Positions 33,874 through 45,985 of a stretch of DNA of 64,000 nt are shown here, in pieces (the first letter of the stretch is position 1; every line of letters starts with the position of its first letter). The notes under the pieces were generated by a model. It saw only the letters and a list, made by a program, of their open reading frames with translations, did no database searches and was not told where the DNA came from. This DNA comes from Zoroaster sp. YZ-2022. Taxonomy: Eukaryota; Echinodermata; Asteroidea; Forcipulatida; Zoroasteridae. The stretch is taken from contig CM055819.1 in assembly GCA_029582265.1 (NCBI GenBank), positions 38,637,934 to 38,701,933 on the forward strand, given 5' to 3'. A program made the position numbers and the translations under genes.

Positions 33874-36257
33874 TTGTTAAGTACTCTTTTTAAGTATTAG
33901 TAGGGGAAATGAATAAAATTATATAGGCCTATAAAAGAAAAAACAAACAAATAATAATAAAAAATAATAATAAAAAAATAAATCTCACCTATTTCGTGAC
34001 GAAAAATTAAAATATGGATGAGGAACTAGGAGGGTCTATCAATTAACGTTGATGCATCTGAAAATTGATAAAATAATTTTTTGTTGACGGAATGCAGTAA
34101 AGTTAAAAGTTTTTTTATTTTTTATTTTTATATAAGATGGAGGTAAATAAAATATTAATTTTTAAACAATTTTTCATAAATATGAGCTTACCGTAAGATG
34201 AAAAAACAAAGTCAGTAGAAATATGATGACAAACAGGAACAAAGGATAACAGAATAATGTAGAAATATGATGTAGTAATGTAACAAAATTTATGAAGTAG
34301 AAAAATACGTCTACTGCGTTTGAAGGTAAATAGTGTAATAATAATACAAGGCTATTTAAAATACAAATAAAAAATCGTACATTGCGTTTGTTATTAACAA
34401 AGAACACATAAACATTTTGATAGGTTGGTAGAGCGTTAAATGTGTGCGTAAACGCGCGTGAAAAATATTTACATAATATAAAAGGATGAGACATGATAGG
34501 AAGATGAGTAACAGTAGGTAAATAATACATAAAAAAGAGATAACAAATATTTTTATTTTCTTCTTTTTATATATTTAATTATACTTTTATACTTTTTTCT
34601 ATCTAATTATTTTAAATAATTAAATTAATATTATTCTTATTATTTTTTTTAAATGATAAGGGGGAATAGGCAGTTTGAAATGGAAAGAAAGAATAAGAAG
34701 AAAATTAAGAATTGGATAGTAATAAGTGAAAGAAAGCGAATAGTTTCCAAAATCTCGGTGACAAGAAAGAACGCTGTCAAAATAGTACATTGTTTTTTTT
34801 ATAAATAAACATAAGGTTTATTTAGCCCTAAACATATCTCACGATATGCAAGAACGTTAATTCTATCACCGTGGACAAATGGATTAAAACTATTCCAAGA
34901 AGTGCGTAGAATGAGAGTGACGACTAATTATAAAGATTCAGACTTTGTCAAACTCGGCACGAAAGGAAGAAAATTTATACAAAAAAAATATAGAGGGTTG
35001 TGGATGCTAGATGTGTTGTATGATTTATTATAAGAATTTTTTTTTTTTTTTTAAACGATTAAGAAGGTTAAAAAAATGATTGGAAAATGATAATAAAATA
35101 CATTATTTTTAAGTTGCAGGTATTTATTTCTGAATAACATAAAACATATATGACATGGGGTCAAGAAAAAAATAAAATTGATGTTTATATTGATTAAAAA
35201 AGAGTTACGAAACGAAATTGATACAATTGTGTTATTAGTAAAAGTAATACAAATGTTGATGAAGTTTATATAAAGATAAAACAGAGTAAGAGTGGGTACC
35301 AGTTAGTGTTGGTAAATGAAACTACAACAAGAATTAAATGAAAGGTAATAGAAGAATGGTGTGATTGCTAGTTGGTATAGTGACGATGAACAGTGTATAG
35401 AGGGCGCGCACGCAGTAAACATTATGTTGTATTGACTGTGTGTACACATAACCACTTGTATGCAGGATGCATAGTACAAACGTCGCGCGCGGTCAATAAA
35501 CTATATGACACACTAAATAATGGACAAGATGTACCAGTATGAAGTACCATAAAAATGGCTAAAAGTACAAAAATAAAAAACTACCAAGACGAGCAATTAA
35601 AACGGCGATAGTTTAAAGAAAAGGATAATATATGAAAATTTAAACAAACTTAGTGAAATCAATGTGAACCGACGACGATGAAATGTAGAGACGAACTAGC
35701 CTAGTACCGTAGTACTACAGTAGTAACTAGTACAACAAGATGGAAGCAGAAGGGGGCAATGGTGGACAGCGAATTAATACACTGAAATAACGGGACATGA
35801 GGAAGCCGTGAATGCCAGCACATGGAGGGTGAAAGGGTAAGCGAAAGAAAACAAGATGTATTAAAGGAAAAAGTCGACAACAAATATAAACTAAAAACAC
35901 TAGAGGTCATTACTAAGTTATTAAAGTACCTTAAAAGATAATGAAAAAGAGGAGACGTTGAAGTGTATTGATATATGTATTATGTGAAACAGTTTAATTA
36001 AGCCAAGTGATTAATCACAATTTAGGGATTAAAGTAAAATTATCAAAAACTTAGAATATTACGTTGGACTAAGAAACATTAAATTTATTAAGGCTAAAGC
36101 TAATAATAAATATAAAATAATTGTTTGAAAATAAAATAAAATAAAAGAAATTATAAGAAAAAGACTACTAAATTATTTATAAATTTATTCACAGATGGAG
36201 TAGCGATGGACAAGTGTAATGTCATGGACGACGTGTGTGATATATGAAAATAATTTA

Positions 36258-36374
36258 GCTGTAGTGAACTTATGGAGAACAGTATAAAAGACAAATGCTG
36301 TAGTGAACTTATGGAGAACAGTATACAAGACAAATGCTGTAGTGAACTTATGGAGAACAGTATACAAGACAAAT
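36258..36374 (-). repeat. Three 39-bp tandem repeats in PLE copy 2 tail
   Basis: Same 39-bp triplet as in copy 1 (30289-30405), in the non-coding tail after the RT frame. Confidence 0.8.
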
Positions 36375-36688
36375 ATAGCGGTAATGAAAGGCAAAACGGT
36401 CATGTGTAAAATGCGAGGAGGAAAAACAACAGTCAGGCTCAGTGATTGAACAATTTATAAAGAACTGAATGATGATGGAAAACATGGAAAATTACATGTT
36501 GATTGTGATACAACAATTAGGCCCTAATTATTCAGGAAGTACAGGATGTATCAAAAATTGTGACGAGAAAAAATGAAAAGTAATATGAGAAAACGCCTAA
36601 GGAAAAAATGCATGGATGGAAATATAATGTGATACTGGACAGATAAAGGAAACAATACATGGATGATGCAAAAAGTAAGTCTAATAAT

Positions 36689-39132
36689 TTAAGGTTTGAA
36701 AGAGTAGATTTTCTTATGAAGTTTGCTACTAGTACAAAACAGTTGTTTAAGTTTGATATCATTAGATGAAACTATAAACATAGAAAAACGGTTCTTGATA
36801 AGATGTTTGTATTTGTTAATAACCTTACGAGCATAGAAACTATTATTACTGGTTTTGTTAAACTTAACAGTAAAAAAAATAGGTTTAACGTTACAATTAG
36901 ACAAAAAGGTTTATGGAAAAAGTATGATATTTAAGCTTAAAACTGTTAATAAAAGACCTATGAAAACCGTGATTTGAGGAGTCTAATTGAAAATAGTTTT
37001 AAGATATGGTTATATTCGTGGATACAGGATGAGTGGGTTTTATAACGATGATATTCACCTTTAATAATGCTAGAAAAATAATTGGGGTTGTGATTGGAAG
37101 TGAAATTAATATAACTGAATTTTTGGAATGGTTTCTGATAAATAAAGAAATTTAATTTATTATTTAAAGAGTAAAATGATCAACAGAGAGCTGGAGGTCT
37201 AAAAAATTAATGGTTTTATTATTAATAGTAAAAGTGATTGGTATAGATTTAGGGTAAACAGAGGTGAGGGCATTAATGACATATTTATGGCTAAAATTAA
37301 TAGAGTTACGAGTGATTAAGAGACCATCATCAATATACCTGACAAAAATAAGTAAATTAGGGTTGTTGAAATTTTTGAAAAAAAGAAATTCTCTGTAAGC
37401 TAAAATTAAGTTAGCAATTTGTGCTGAGTGATAGCTACCCATTTGAACACCGATATTTTGTTTAAAAAGAAAATTACCTACTGAAAAATTGCTATATTTA
37501 CAAGTGAATTTATAAAGTTTGAAAAAATAATTAAAAAATTCAAAAGGGTAATCACAAATTGAAGTAACCTTAAAAAGAGTATCATGGATGTCACATGGAG
37601 TAATATTGGTGTAAAGACTTTCAAAATCAAAAGAAATGAGGGAAATGTCATCAAAATAATTAATGTCTAAGGTCTTGATTTGGTCGATAAGTTGATTAGA
37701 ACTATTAATGATAGGCCAGGGAAAGTTAAATTCTGTAAATTTATCTTCAAACCTGCTTTAAAGAATATCTAAATAAAAACCAAGTGCTTTAGAAATAGGG
37801 GAGGTAATCCAACTATGAGCAGTAATAATGGGACGACCTTTAAGTTTTGATTCGTTAGATGGACAAGGTGGAGAGTTTAATTTGTGAACTTTTGGGAGAA
37901 TATCCATAGAAGGGACTTTAATTATTTTAGTTTTAAGGAAGGATGTTATTTCTTTGAAGTCTGAATCTGCTGCTTTAGGAAGATCGTTGTCTGTAAATAA
38001 TGAGTTGATGTCTTGTTTGGCTGATGTTATGAGAGTAGTGACGATGTTAGTGTTAAAACGACCTAAAGATGTGTATGTGCTGCAGTTAATTTGTCTCTTA
38101 TATTCATTTATGTACCATGATGTGTTGCAAATGCATAAGCCCATATTTTTGTCGGAGATTCTAATAATGATGTCTTTATTACTGGAAAGATGTTGAATGT
38201 CTTTAATATCTTGTAATGTAACGTTATGAAGGCGATTGGGATTTAATTTTAAAACGTTATGTGGAATATTCATTGATTCTTCTAGTGTTGCCTGGATGTA
38301 ACTGAATGTGTTATTATATATTTTGGGATGACAGAGAAGTGAGTTGAGATGTTTATTAGTATATTTCTTGTTAAGTCTGAAATTAAAATGGTAATCTGTG
38401 GATGGTTTGTAGGTATGCGAATGAGATATTTCTTTAGATGCTAGTTTTTTTAGAGAGAGGAGGATTGATTTGTGTAGTGTAAGTTTAGCAGATTCAGAGT
38501 CTTCTGAAGGGTTAGTGGGGATGAAGGATGGACCTTTATTGATAATTTGTTGGATACGTTTGGGGATGTTAATTGAAGTAAAATTATGAAAATTAGGTGA
38601 ATTATTAGAGATTTCATTGATGATGATTTTATCGATGGCTTGATTTCTAAGGGACGAGAGTTTAGAAATTAAAATTCATTGTGAATTAATTTACGTTGGT
38701 TAATTAAGGCAATAGTTAAATGATAATTAAGAGATAATGAACGAAGGCGTGAATGACGATTCAGTGGTTTAGATGAATTAAGGAAATCAATTTCAGAAAT
38801 AAAATGTAATTCTAAGTTATTGGAAATATTATCAAGGTTGACTTTGGCATTATTAATTAATTTATTTAAATTGTCGATACCTAAACTGAGGTTATTAGGG
38901 TGATGATTATAGTTTGGTGTGTTTTCTATGACATTGATAATTTGATTAAAATTAAGTTGAAGTTTATGGAGTTTTGGTATGAATTCATCTAAAATTAAAC
39001 AATATTTATTAGTCTGATTGATATAATTTTGAAAATAATTTTTAGAACGAGAAGCCAAAGTTTTCCATTTATTGAAGTTATGACATTTTTTGATTTTATC
39101 AAAATAATTTTACTGGGGCGAGATGATGGCAT
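36689..39132 (-). pseudogene. Penelope-like reverse transcriptase, copy 2, frameshifted
   Basis: ATG at 39132 (MPSSRPSK). The segments, in order, are: ASRSKNYFQNYINQTNKYC (39058-38669); DKNMGLCICNTSWYINEYKR, MDILPKVHK and KGRPIITAHSWITSPISKAL (38273-37758); FDFESLYTNI (motif A); GVQMGSYHSAQIANLIL; FVRYIDDGLLI (catalytic YIDD) and INFLDLQLS (37442-37164); and LKQLFCTSSKLHKKIYSFKP, stop at 36689. DKN, LPKVHK, motif A and YIDD in this order fit Penelope-like RTs, which copy RNA at nicked or telomeric ends. At least three frameshifts separate the segments, although the catalytic residues are present. No C-terminal GIY-YIG domain was recognised. Confidence 0.7.
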
Positions 39133-39738
39133 AATGAAAGGATAACAATAAATGATATAAAATATGAAAATTACTTTTACCAAGGAAACATTTATTTAAA
39201 AATTCTTTGAAATAAAGTATACACAAACTAAGGAGGTCGTCAAGCCAAGTTGTTACTGTCGGAAGCTGGATGCCCTAAGACCTTCCAAAAGGTAGCAACA
39301 AGGCATAAGACGATAATAAAAAAAAATTTAAAGGGGGTTGAGTAACCAATAATATAATTACTGAAGAGCTTAGGGTTGTGGCAATAAGTTGAATAATCAA
39401 GTGGACAATCAAGTAGAGTAGATTATACCAACTGGCGCTATGTAGGATGTATGAAGAGACAACGTAGAAAAACTAAGTTGATGAATTGATCTGGGTGTAT
39501 AATTAAAATCATAATTGGTGATGAAGGAAAAGGAAAAATAAAGGAGAAAAAATAAGAAATTGTGGATTTATGTAAAAGTGGATTAATGTAAAATGAAATA
39601 AGACAGAAAAACATATACATTTTTAAATGTTATTAACGAAAATAGTAAGGGTTAAGAGTATGTAAAAGCCGGCAATAAGAGTTCTTAAACAGCCTTTTTT
39701 TAATTTAATTTTTAATTTTTAATTTTTTAAGGAAAAAT

Positions 39739-39811
39739 AGCATGACTCGTCAGGTGCAGTATGCTATAAGGCTATAGGCAGGTTTCGTCTCATGAGACTG
39801 CACGACCTGCC
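39739..39811 (-). ncRNA. Hammerhead-like block with permuted strands, PLE copy 2
   Basis: Identical to the block in copy 1 (offset 5,938), although neighbouring leader sequence differs by several indels. It carries GUC, CUGACGA and GAAA with three complementary stems in A-C-B order. In a transcript spanning both copies, strands A and B of this upstream copy plus strand C of copy 1 would fall in the canonical order A-B-C. Confidence 0.5.
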
Positions 39812-40124
39812 TTGTTAAGTACTCTTTTTAAGTATTAGTAGGGGAAATGAATAAAATTATATATAAAAGAAAAAACAAACAAATAATAATAAAAAATAAT
39901 AATAAAAAAATCTCACCTATTTTGTGACGAAAAATTAAAATATGGATGAGGAACTAGGAGGGTCTATCAATTAACGTTGATGCATCTGAAAATTGATAAA
40001 ATAATTTTTTGTTGACGGAATGCAGTAAAGTTAAAAGTTTTTTTATTTTTTATTTTTATATAAGATGGAGGTAGGCCTAAATAAAATCAATTTTATTTTT
40101 TAAACAATTTTTTCATAAATATGA

Positions 40125-40140
40125 ACTTACCGTAAGATGA
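40125..40140 (-). promoter_or_regulatory. Candidate 5' splice donor in PLE leader
   Basis: The minus strand reads CATCTTACG|GTAAGTTCAT, a near-consensus donor about 560 bp after the sense 5' end. Copy 1 has GTAAGCTC at the same place (34191). Penelope-like elements are known to keep introns. No acceptor before the ATG at 39132 was convincing, so an intron is only suggested. Confidence 0.25.
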
Positions 40141-40690
40141 ATAAACAAAGTCAGTAGAAATATGATGACAAACAGGAACAAAGGATAACAGAATAATGTA
40201 GAAATATGATGTAGTAATGTAACAAAATTTATGAAGTAGAAAAATACGTCTACTGCGTTTGAAGGTAAATAGTGTAATAATAATACAAGGCTATTTAAAA
40301 TACAAATAAAAAATCGTACATTGCGTTTGTTATTAACAAAGAACACATAAACATTTTGATAGGTTGGTAGAGCGTTAAATGTGTGCGTAAACGCGCGCGT
40401 GAAAAATATTTACATAATATAAAAGGATGAGACATGATAGGAAGATGAGTAACAGTAGGTAAATAATACATAAAAAAGAGATAACAAATATTTTTATTTT
40501 CTTCTTTTTATATATTTAATTATACTTTTATACTTTTTTCTATCTAATTATTTTAAATAATTAAAATTATTATTATTATTATTATTTTTTTTTTGGTAAA
40601 TGATAAGGGGGAATAGGCAGTTTGAAATGGAAAGAAAGAATAAGAAGAAAATTAAGAATTGGATAGTAATAAGTGAAAGAAAGCGAATAG

Positions 40691-40957
40691 TGTCTCTTTA
40701 AGAGAGAAAGTATTCTATTGGTACACTTCCATTCTACTGTGTATTATGATGTCGATTCCATGCTCTGTTGAAAGTCTGCTCTGATCGTGATGATAGTGTC
40801 TCTTTAAGAGAGAAAGTATTCTATTGGTACACTTCCATTCTACTGTGTATTATGATGTCGATTCCATGCCCTGTTGAAAGTCTGCTCTGATCGTGACGAT
40901 AGTGTCCCTTTAAGAGAGAAAGTATTCTATTGGTACACTTCCATTCTACTGTGTATT
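40691..40957 (+). repeat. 106-bp tandem repeat, 2.5 copies
   Basis: Units start TGTCTCTTTAAGAGAGAAAG at 40691, 40797 and 40903 and are almost identical; each contains the short palindrome CTCTTTAAGAGAG. The array directly abuts the end of the second Penelope-like copy. Confidence 0.85.
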
Positions 40958-41394
40958 ACTCCATGTGAAGACAATAACACACGTTGTGTCGTTAACGAGA
41001 AAAATAGTGAAAATGTATTCAGGAATTATTATCAGTGAACACGAACTTTGTATTCATTATTACGTGGACTTTTAGTACTGTTCGTCACCACAATTCAGTT
41101 GTGCATAATTGGGGAATAATGTTTAACGTTTCTTTATATCACCTCAGACAGAAAGATTTCAAGGTATGTTTGATACCATCATCCGTATATTTTTAAACAT
41201 TTATGATTTTTGAGAATGCCAAAGACTTAATATTTAAACTAATAATCAGAGTTTTTATTAGATGAGTAAAAATGATGACTTGAACCTGAGAACCCTTCAT
41301 ATCCAGTTATATCCGGCATAGAGGTAAACTCTCAATGACTAAACAAAATTTTTCTGCCGAACAGTAAACGAAGTATGAATTCACTCAAGGCTAA

Positions 41395-41610
41395 ACAAAA
41401 AAGGTCTCCGGTTTCTGGTCCTAGGTCGGCTTAAAAATCGATGCAGCGACGCATTCTTTTTTGTTTATTGTTTTTTGTTTTTTTGTAATCTTTTTTTGTA
41501 TTCGCGGTTATTGGAACCAGAGTATGGTGGCTAAGAGAAAAAGTCTTAAAACACAGCACAGCAGAATTCCAATCGATCCAACAATTTTATATTCGTAGCT
41601 ATTCTCCTGT
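41395..41610 (-). mobile_element. Interspersed repeat F, inverted copy in DDX47 intron
   Basis: Shares, in reverse orientation, GGTGGCTAAGAG, the AAAACACAGC zone and the GATCGATCCAACAATTTT-like zone with the element at 50127-50501. It begins AGGTCTCCGGTTTCTGGTCC, matching that element's end. It lies just upstream of the first DDX47 exon seen here. Confidence 0.45.
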
Positions 41611-41629
41611 TTTTCTTTCATTTTTACAG

Positions 41630-43825
41630 AGGTCTGGACATCCCTCATGTTGACGTTGTCATCAATTTTGACATCCCAACACATTCTAAGGTTAGTTAGT
41701 GATTCATTTATTTCAGGGTTTTTATTTTCCCTTCATATAAGATAGTTAACAAAACAAATGCTGACGGAGCTTGTCCAAACCGTGCATATGTTAAAAAGAA
41801 TAAAATAAAATTGTTTTTTACAACCCACACAAAATTTGTTACAGTTCAATTTATTTTTAGATATAAGATACGTTGGCGAACAACTCTATTTGTGAATGAT
41901 TTTCACACAAGAATTATATCAGATTTATAGTTATTTCTGTATTCTGCATATTTTTGTTCAGGACTACATTCACAGGGTGGGTAGGACAGCAAGAGCCGGC
42001 AGAGCAGGAAAATCAATTACATTTGTCACACAGTAAGTCACAAATAGACAATGAGAATGACATTAGCCCCATACAGGCATTTGCACAGACACCCTTCTGA
42101 ATGCAACATAATGCAACAACAGAAAAGTGCGCACGCTGTTCAATGCAACAAGATCCACCAGCTTAGAACAATGGTTCTTTTGTTCTCTGCTGAGGACAAC
42201 AAGATGCAACAACTTTTTACATTTGTTACATCTTGTTGCATTGAGTATGGTTAGGTATTTAAAAGGATCCCAGTACATATCTAGTTTAAAGATGAAAATG
42301 TTTGTCTTCCAATTTAATCTTGAGGTAGAGTGTGTATCCCAGAATGCCTGTAGTTCTGTTTCATGGGATTTTCACCTACACAAAGTGCGTCACAATGTAA
42401 AAAGGTGGCCACATTTCTTGTTTATTATATCAGATTGAAAAGATGCATTACAGTATATCAAAGATATAGAGAGACTCTAAAAATGTGAATGCTGTTGTTT
42501 AAAGCTCTACTATTGTGTAAAACACATCAAGCAATACCCTTGTCATTTTGTCATTATATTAGGCAGTATATTTTTGTTTAATTTAAGAAGCCAAACTGTA
42601 ATGAAGGTATCAAGAAACAAGAAAAATAACAAAAATAACAAAATATAAAAGAAACATTTTTGCTCAATGACTGTTTTTTAAATTAAAAAAAAAAAATATT
42701 TTTGAAAATATTTTTCTTGAAAAGGAAACTTATCAGCCACATATAATTTTTATGGATTGTGTAAACGCCTTTACCGATATACCACAAGCAATTCTTCCTT
42801 AAAATTGATCGGATTTAGCTAAGCCCAATCTTGCATCTCTCCCTAGATATGATGTTGAATTATACCAACGCATCGAGCAGTTGATTGACAAGAAGCTGCC
42901 GTTGTTTCCTACAGAGGAGCAGGAAGTCATGTTACTGATGGAGAGAGTATCGGAGGCTCAACGCTTCTCAAAAATGGTTTGTCCCTCCTTGAAGTTAGAA
43001 GTTCATTTTCTCTATTAATTATTTCTCAAGTGTGGAAATTATTAATAATTTGTTTATCTTTGGACTCTTGAAGAGAGTAAGGTATCAAAATAAAGGTTAT
43101 GATTCGTACTGGTCAATAGTGCACTCTGTTGTCAAAACAAGTCAAAATATGACCCGTTGTCAGGTGATGACATTCAAGCCTTTTAAAATACTCGTTGTCA
43201 AAATGTGACGCGCGCACGAGCATTTTAAAAGGCTTGCCGTCCAGAAAGAGTTAAGTAGGCCTCACCTTAAATGGCAATTTGACATTGTTATAGGCGGCAT
43301 TGTACAATGTGCCTTGTTTAGGCATGATATTCTTCCTACTTTTGTAGGAAATCCTTTTGATTATGAAAATCCTACCATGAAACCAGGTTCCGACTAACTT
43401 CAGACCATGGAAACTTTCCTTGTGTATCATTTTATTGTAAATACCAAGATAAAAAAACAGTTTCCTTGCTATACATGGCTATAGAGGTAAACCGCTATAG
43501 GCTAGTATATGCCTAATGATAATGGCAAACATTTTTCCTACCTTTTCATTTTCTCACAATATCATCCCTGCTTGTTTAAACATACTCAGTTATGCTGCAA
43601 TCATGTTTATTTTTATTGTACACAAATTTAAATAATTTGGCTTGGATGTCAAGTCAGACAACAAATAATCGAGAGTTTATTATTAAGTTGATTTCTCATT
43701 TGCTCCAGGAAATGAAAGACTACGATGACAAGAAGAAAGGGCGTGGCCGAGGCACAGATGATGATACGGAGGATGCAATCGGAGTCCGCAAGAAGATGAA
43801 GATGAACAAGAAGGGAAGGAGATAA
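41630..43825 (+). CDS. DDX47: DDX47 (DEAD-box RNA helicase), last four coding exons
   Basis: DDX47 is the animal ortholog of yeast Rrp3, a nucleolar ATP-dependent RNA helicase for 18S rRNA processing. Exons: 41630-41690 ([20 protein letters not shown]), 41962-42032 ([19 protein letters not shown]..., helicase motif [13 protein letters not shown]), 42847-42976 ([18 protein letters not shown]...EAQRFSKM) and 43709-43825 ([15 protein letters not shown]...AIGVRKKMK..., basic tail, TAA). All junctions have AG/GT ends and keep phase. Exon boundaries agree with what I recall of vertebrate DDX47. Helicase motifs I-V, normally in upstream exons, are not found in the window. Upstream within 700 bp lie a repeat, and beyond it the Penelope-like pair. 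No frame damage is seen, so the gene is probably functional. Confidence 0.93.
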
Positions 43826-43883
43826 CTCTAGCAACATCATTGTTAATGTTAATGTTACTACGGCCCAATTTCATGGTGTCAAA

Positions 43884-44240
43884 ATAATCCTTCCATGGTG
43901 TGGCAACACATTTAGTAAGCAACACATTTGGTGCAGAAAGATTGGCACTTAACATAAGTGTACGTCACTGCTAAGCAAGGAATTTTTGATTGTGGGTTAT
44001 GTAGTTTGCATAACTAAACAATTCACTTCTTAATTATAATCCTTCCATGGTGTGGCTTACAGTAAGCAACACATTTGGTGCAGAAAGATTGGCACTTAAC
44101 ATAAGTGTATTTCACTGCTAAGCAAGGAATTTTTGATTGTGGGTTATGTAGTTTGCATAACTAAACAATTCACTTCTTAAAAAATTGCTTGTACATGCAG
44201 AATTCCATGTAAAACAGTGGCGTGAAGTGGTCATGGTGTT
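43884..44240 (+). repeat. 152-bp tandem duplication of an interspersed repeat
   Basis: Two copies (43884-44035, 44036-44180) contain CCTTCCATGGTGTGGC, GGCACTTAACATAAGTG and CTGCTAAGCAAGG. The tail AGAATTCCATGTAAAACAG (about 44200) resembles 54508-54545. It probably lies in the DDX47 3' untranslated region or just beyond; an AATAAA is present at 44785-44790. Confidence 0.6.
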
Positions 44241-45006
44241 TCCAGGTATATCTTGAGGATAAGAATTGGGTGATGGAGACTTATTAACTTTGTTTTGCTG
44301 CATTCAGATATCAGAGAAGAAATATAATTAAAGTTAAGATTTGGTTATAAACATGGTAGACTGACCAGACTGACCCATTCTCCTCCCCTTCCTGAAGTTT
44401 GAAATCCCTGAACTCCTCTCTAATTACCATGGGGTTTATCATGAAATATGGAGATTGTTATTCAAGATTCAAATATCCACTCTGTGCATTACCTGTAGAG
44501 GCGCAATTACATAGTCTGTAGTGGCAACTGGGTATATAAATTAATTTGAATATTCCAGATTTAGCATGTTATTGATATACCATGTGATTTGGAGCAAGCT
44601 CTTACAAAGTAACCTTCATCAAGTCCAATACTTTATACAGTATACAGTGAATGTGAATGGCACAAAGGTAGCGTACTTTAAAGAGATTGAGGTTACACTG
44701 TATTTTGTAAGAGCTTGCACTGATATTGCTCAAATGAAACTCACAGAAGATATTGTCTGTCTTGACAATATAATGAAGATTTGAAATAAACACTTCTCAG
44801 TACCTCAGGCCTGTGATTTCTCATGATTTTTCCAGATTTCCAGATGTTTTTTTTTAAATACAAATCTCCCTTTGCTGCAGAATTTTCTTGAAAGAAGAGA
44901 AGTAGCCACCAAGGAAAGAAAGAAGTAGCCTGTATTGTGTCCAAACCTCTTGTTTCTTGTTTGTGGGGATCTGGAGAGTCTGTAAACCCTGCAAAATTAA
45001 ACATCC

Positions 45007-45985
45007 AGGAGGTTCAGGGGGATTTGTCCTCTAGACCAAAGGGAGACCCAGAACTGCTACCCACAGGAGGTTCAGGGGGCTTTGTCCTCTAGACCAAAGG
45101 GAGACCCAGGCCTGCTACCCACAGGTGGTTCAGGGGGCTTTGTCCTCTAGACCAAAGGGAGACCCAGGCCTGCTACCCACAGGAGGTTCAGGGGACTTTG
45201 TCCTCTAGACCAAAGGGAGACCCAGGCCTGCTACCCACAGGAGGTTCAGGGGGCTTTGTCCTCTAGACCAAAGGGAGACCCAGGCCTGCTACCCACAGGA
45301 GGTTCAGGGGACTTTGTCCTCTAGACCAAAGGAGACCCAGGCCTGCTACCCACAGGAGGTTCAGGGGCTTTGTCCTCTAGACCAAAGGGAGACCCAGGCC
45401 TGCTACCCACAGGAGGTTCAGGGACTTTGTCCTCTAGACCAAAGGGAGACCCAGGCCTGCTACCCACAGGAGGTTCAGGGGCTTTGTCCTCTAGACCAAA
45501 GGGAGACCCAGGCCTGCTACCCACAGGAGGTTCAGGGACTTTGTCCTCTAGACCAAAGGGAGACCCAGGCCTGCTACCCACAGGAGGTTCAGGGGCTTTG
45601 TCCTCTAGACCAAAGGGAGACCCAGGCCTGCTACCCACAGGAGGTTCAGGGACTTTGTCCTCTAGACCAAAGGGAGACCCAGGCCTGCTACCCACAGGAG
45701 GTTCAGGGGACTTTGTCCTCTAGACCAAAGGGAGACCCAGGCCTGCTACCCACAGGAGGTTCAGGGGGCTTTGTCCTCTAGACCAAAGGGAGACCCAGGC
45801 CTGCTACCCACAGGAGGTTCAGGGGGCTTTGTCCTCTAGACCAAAGGGAGACCCAGACCTGCTACCCACAGGAGGTTCAGGGGACTTTGTCCTCTAGACC
45901 AAAGGGAGACCCAGGCCTGCTACCCACAGAAGGTTCAGGGGGCTTTGTCCTCTAGACCAAAGGGAGACCCAGACCCGCTACCCAT
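45007..45985 (+). repeat. 58-bp GC-rich minisatellite, about 17 copies
   Basis: The unit AGGTTCAGGGGGCTTTGTCC...CTGCTACCCACAGG is 58 bp. Several units between 45350 and 45700 lost one G and are 57 bp (19 codons), which opens long frames on both strands. The frames are repeat artefacts with no start context or splice support. Alternate units carry GGCTTTG and GACTTTG, suggesting a two-unit higher order. Confidence 0.9.

Larger units (their letters stand above)
28816..34788 (-). mobile_element. Penelope-like retroelement, copy 1
   Basis: A 5.97-kb unit begins (plus-strand left end) with TTTTTTTTATAAATAAACAT inside a satellite monomer and is followed head-to-tail by a near-identical second copy. 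Sense is minus. In order along sense: about 1.6-kb AT-rich leader with a hammerhead-like block (33801-33873), a reverse transcriptase frame (33169 to 30718), then a tail of about 1.9 kb with 39-bp repeats. About 50 bp present at the sense 5' end (34741-34788) is missing from copy 2. Small indels relative to copy 2 break the frame. The RT motifs (FDFESLYTNI type, LPKVHK, YIDDGLL, best read in copy 2) resemble Penelope-like elements. Confidence 0.75.
34793..40690 (-). mobile_element. Penelope-like retroelement, copy 2
   Basis: A 5.9-kb head-to-tail neighbour of copy 1, nearly identical over its length. The right end (GAAAGAAAGCGAATAG at 40690) abuts a 106-bp tandem repeat. Layout on the minus strand: leader from 40690, possible splice donor CTTACG|GTAAGT at 40130, hammerhead-like block at 39811-39739, RT frame 39132 to 36689, 39-bp repeats at 36258-36374, and tail to 34793. 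Head-to-tail tandem copies are a known habit of Penelope-like elements. No long terminal repeat or poly-A tail is seen. Confidence 0.75.

Noticed and set aside
34174..34530. 118-codon hydrophobic minus-strand frame in the PLE leader
   Set aside because: AT-rich low-complexity leader sequence; shorter and altered in copy 2, and a splice donor lies at its end.
41148..41163. 16-bp mini-exon (CTCAG before, GTATGT after) upstream of DDX47
   Set aside because: Splice-like borders, but the peptide does not fit the preceding DDX47 sequence.
45314..45781. Long frames on both strands in a GC-rich region
   Set aside because: Produced by 57-bp units of a minisatellite; both strands open equally and nothing flanks them like a gene.
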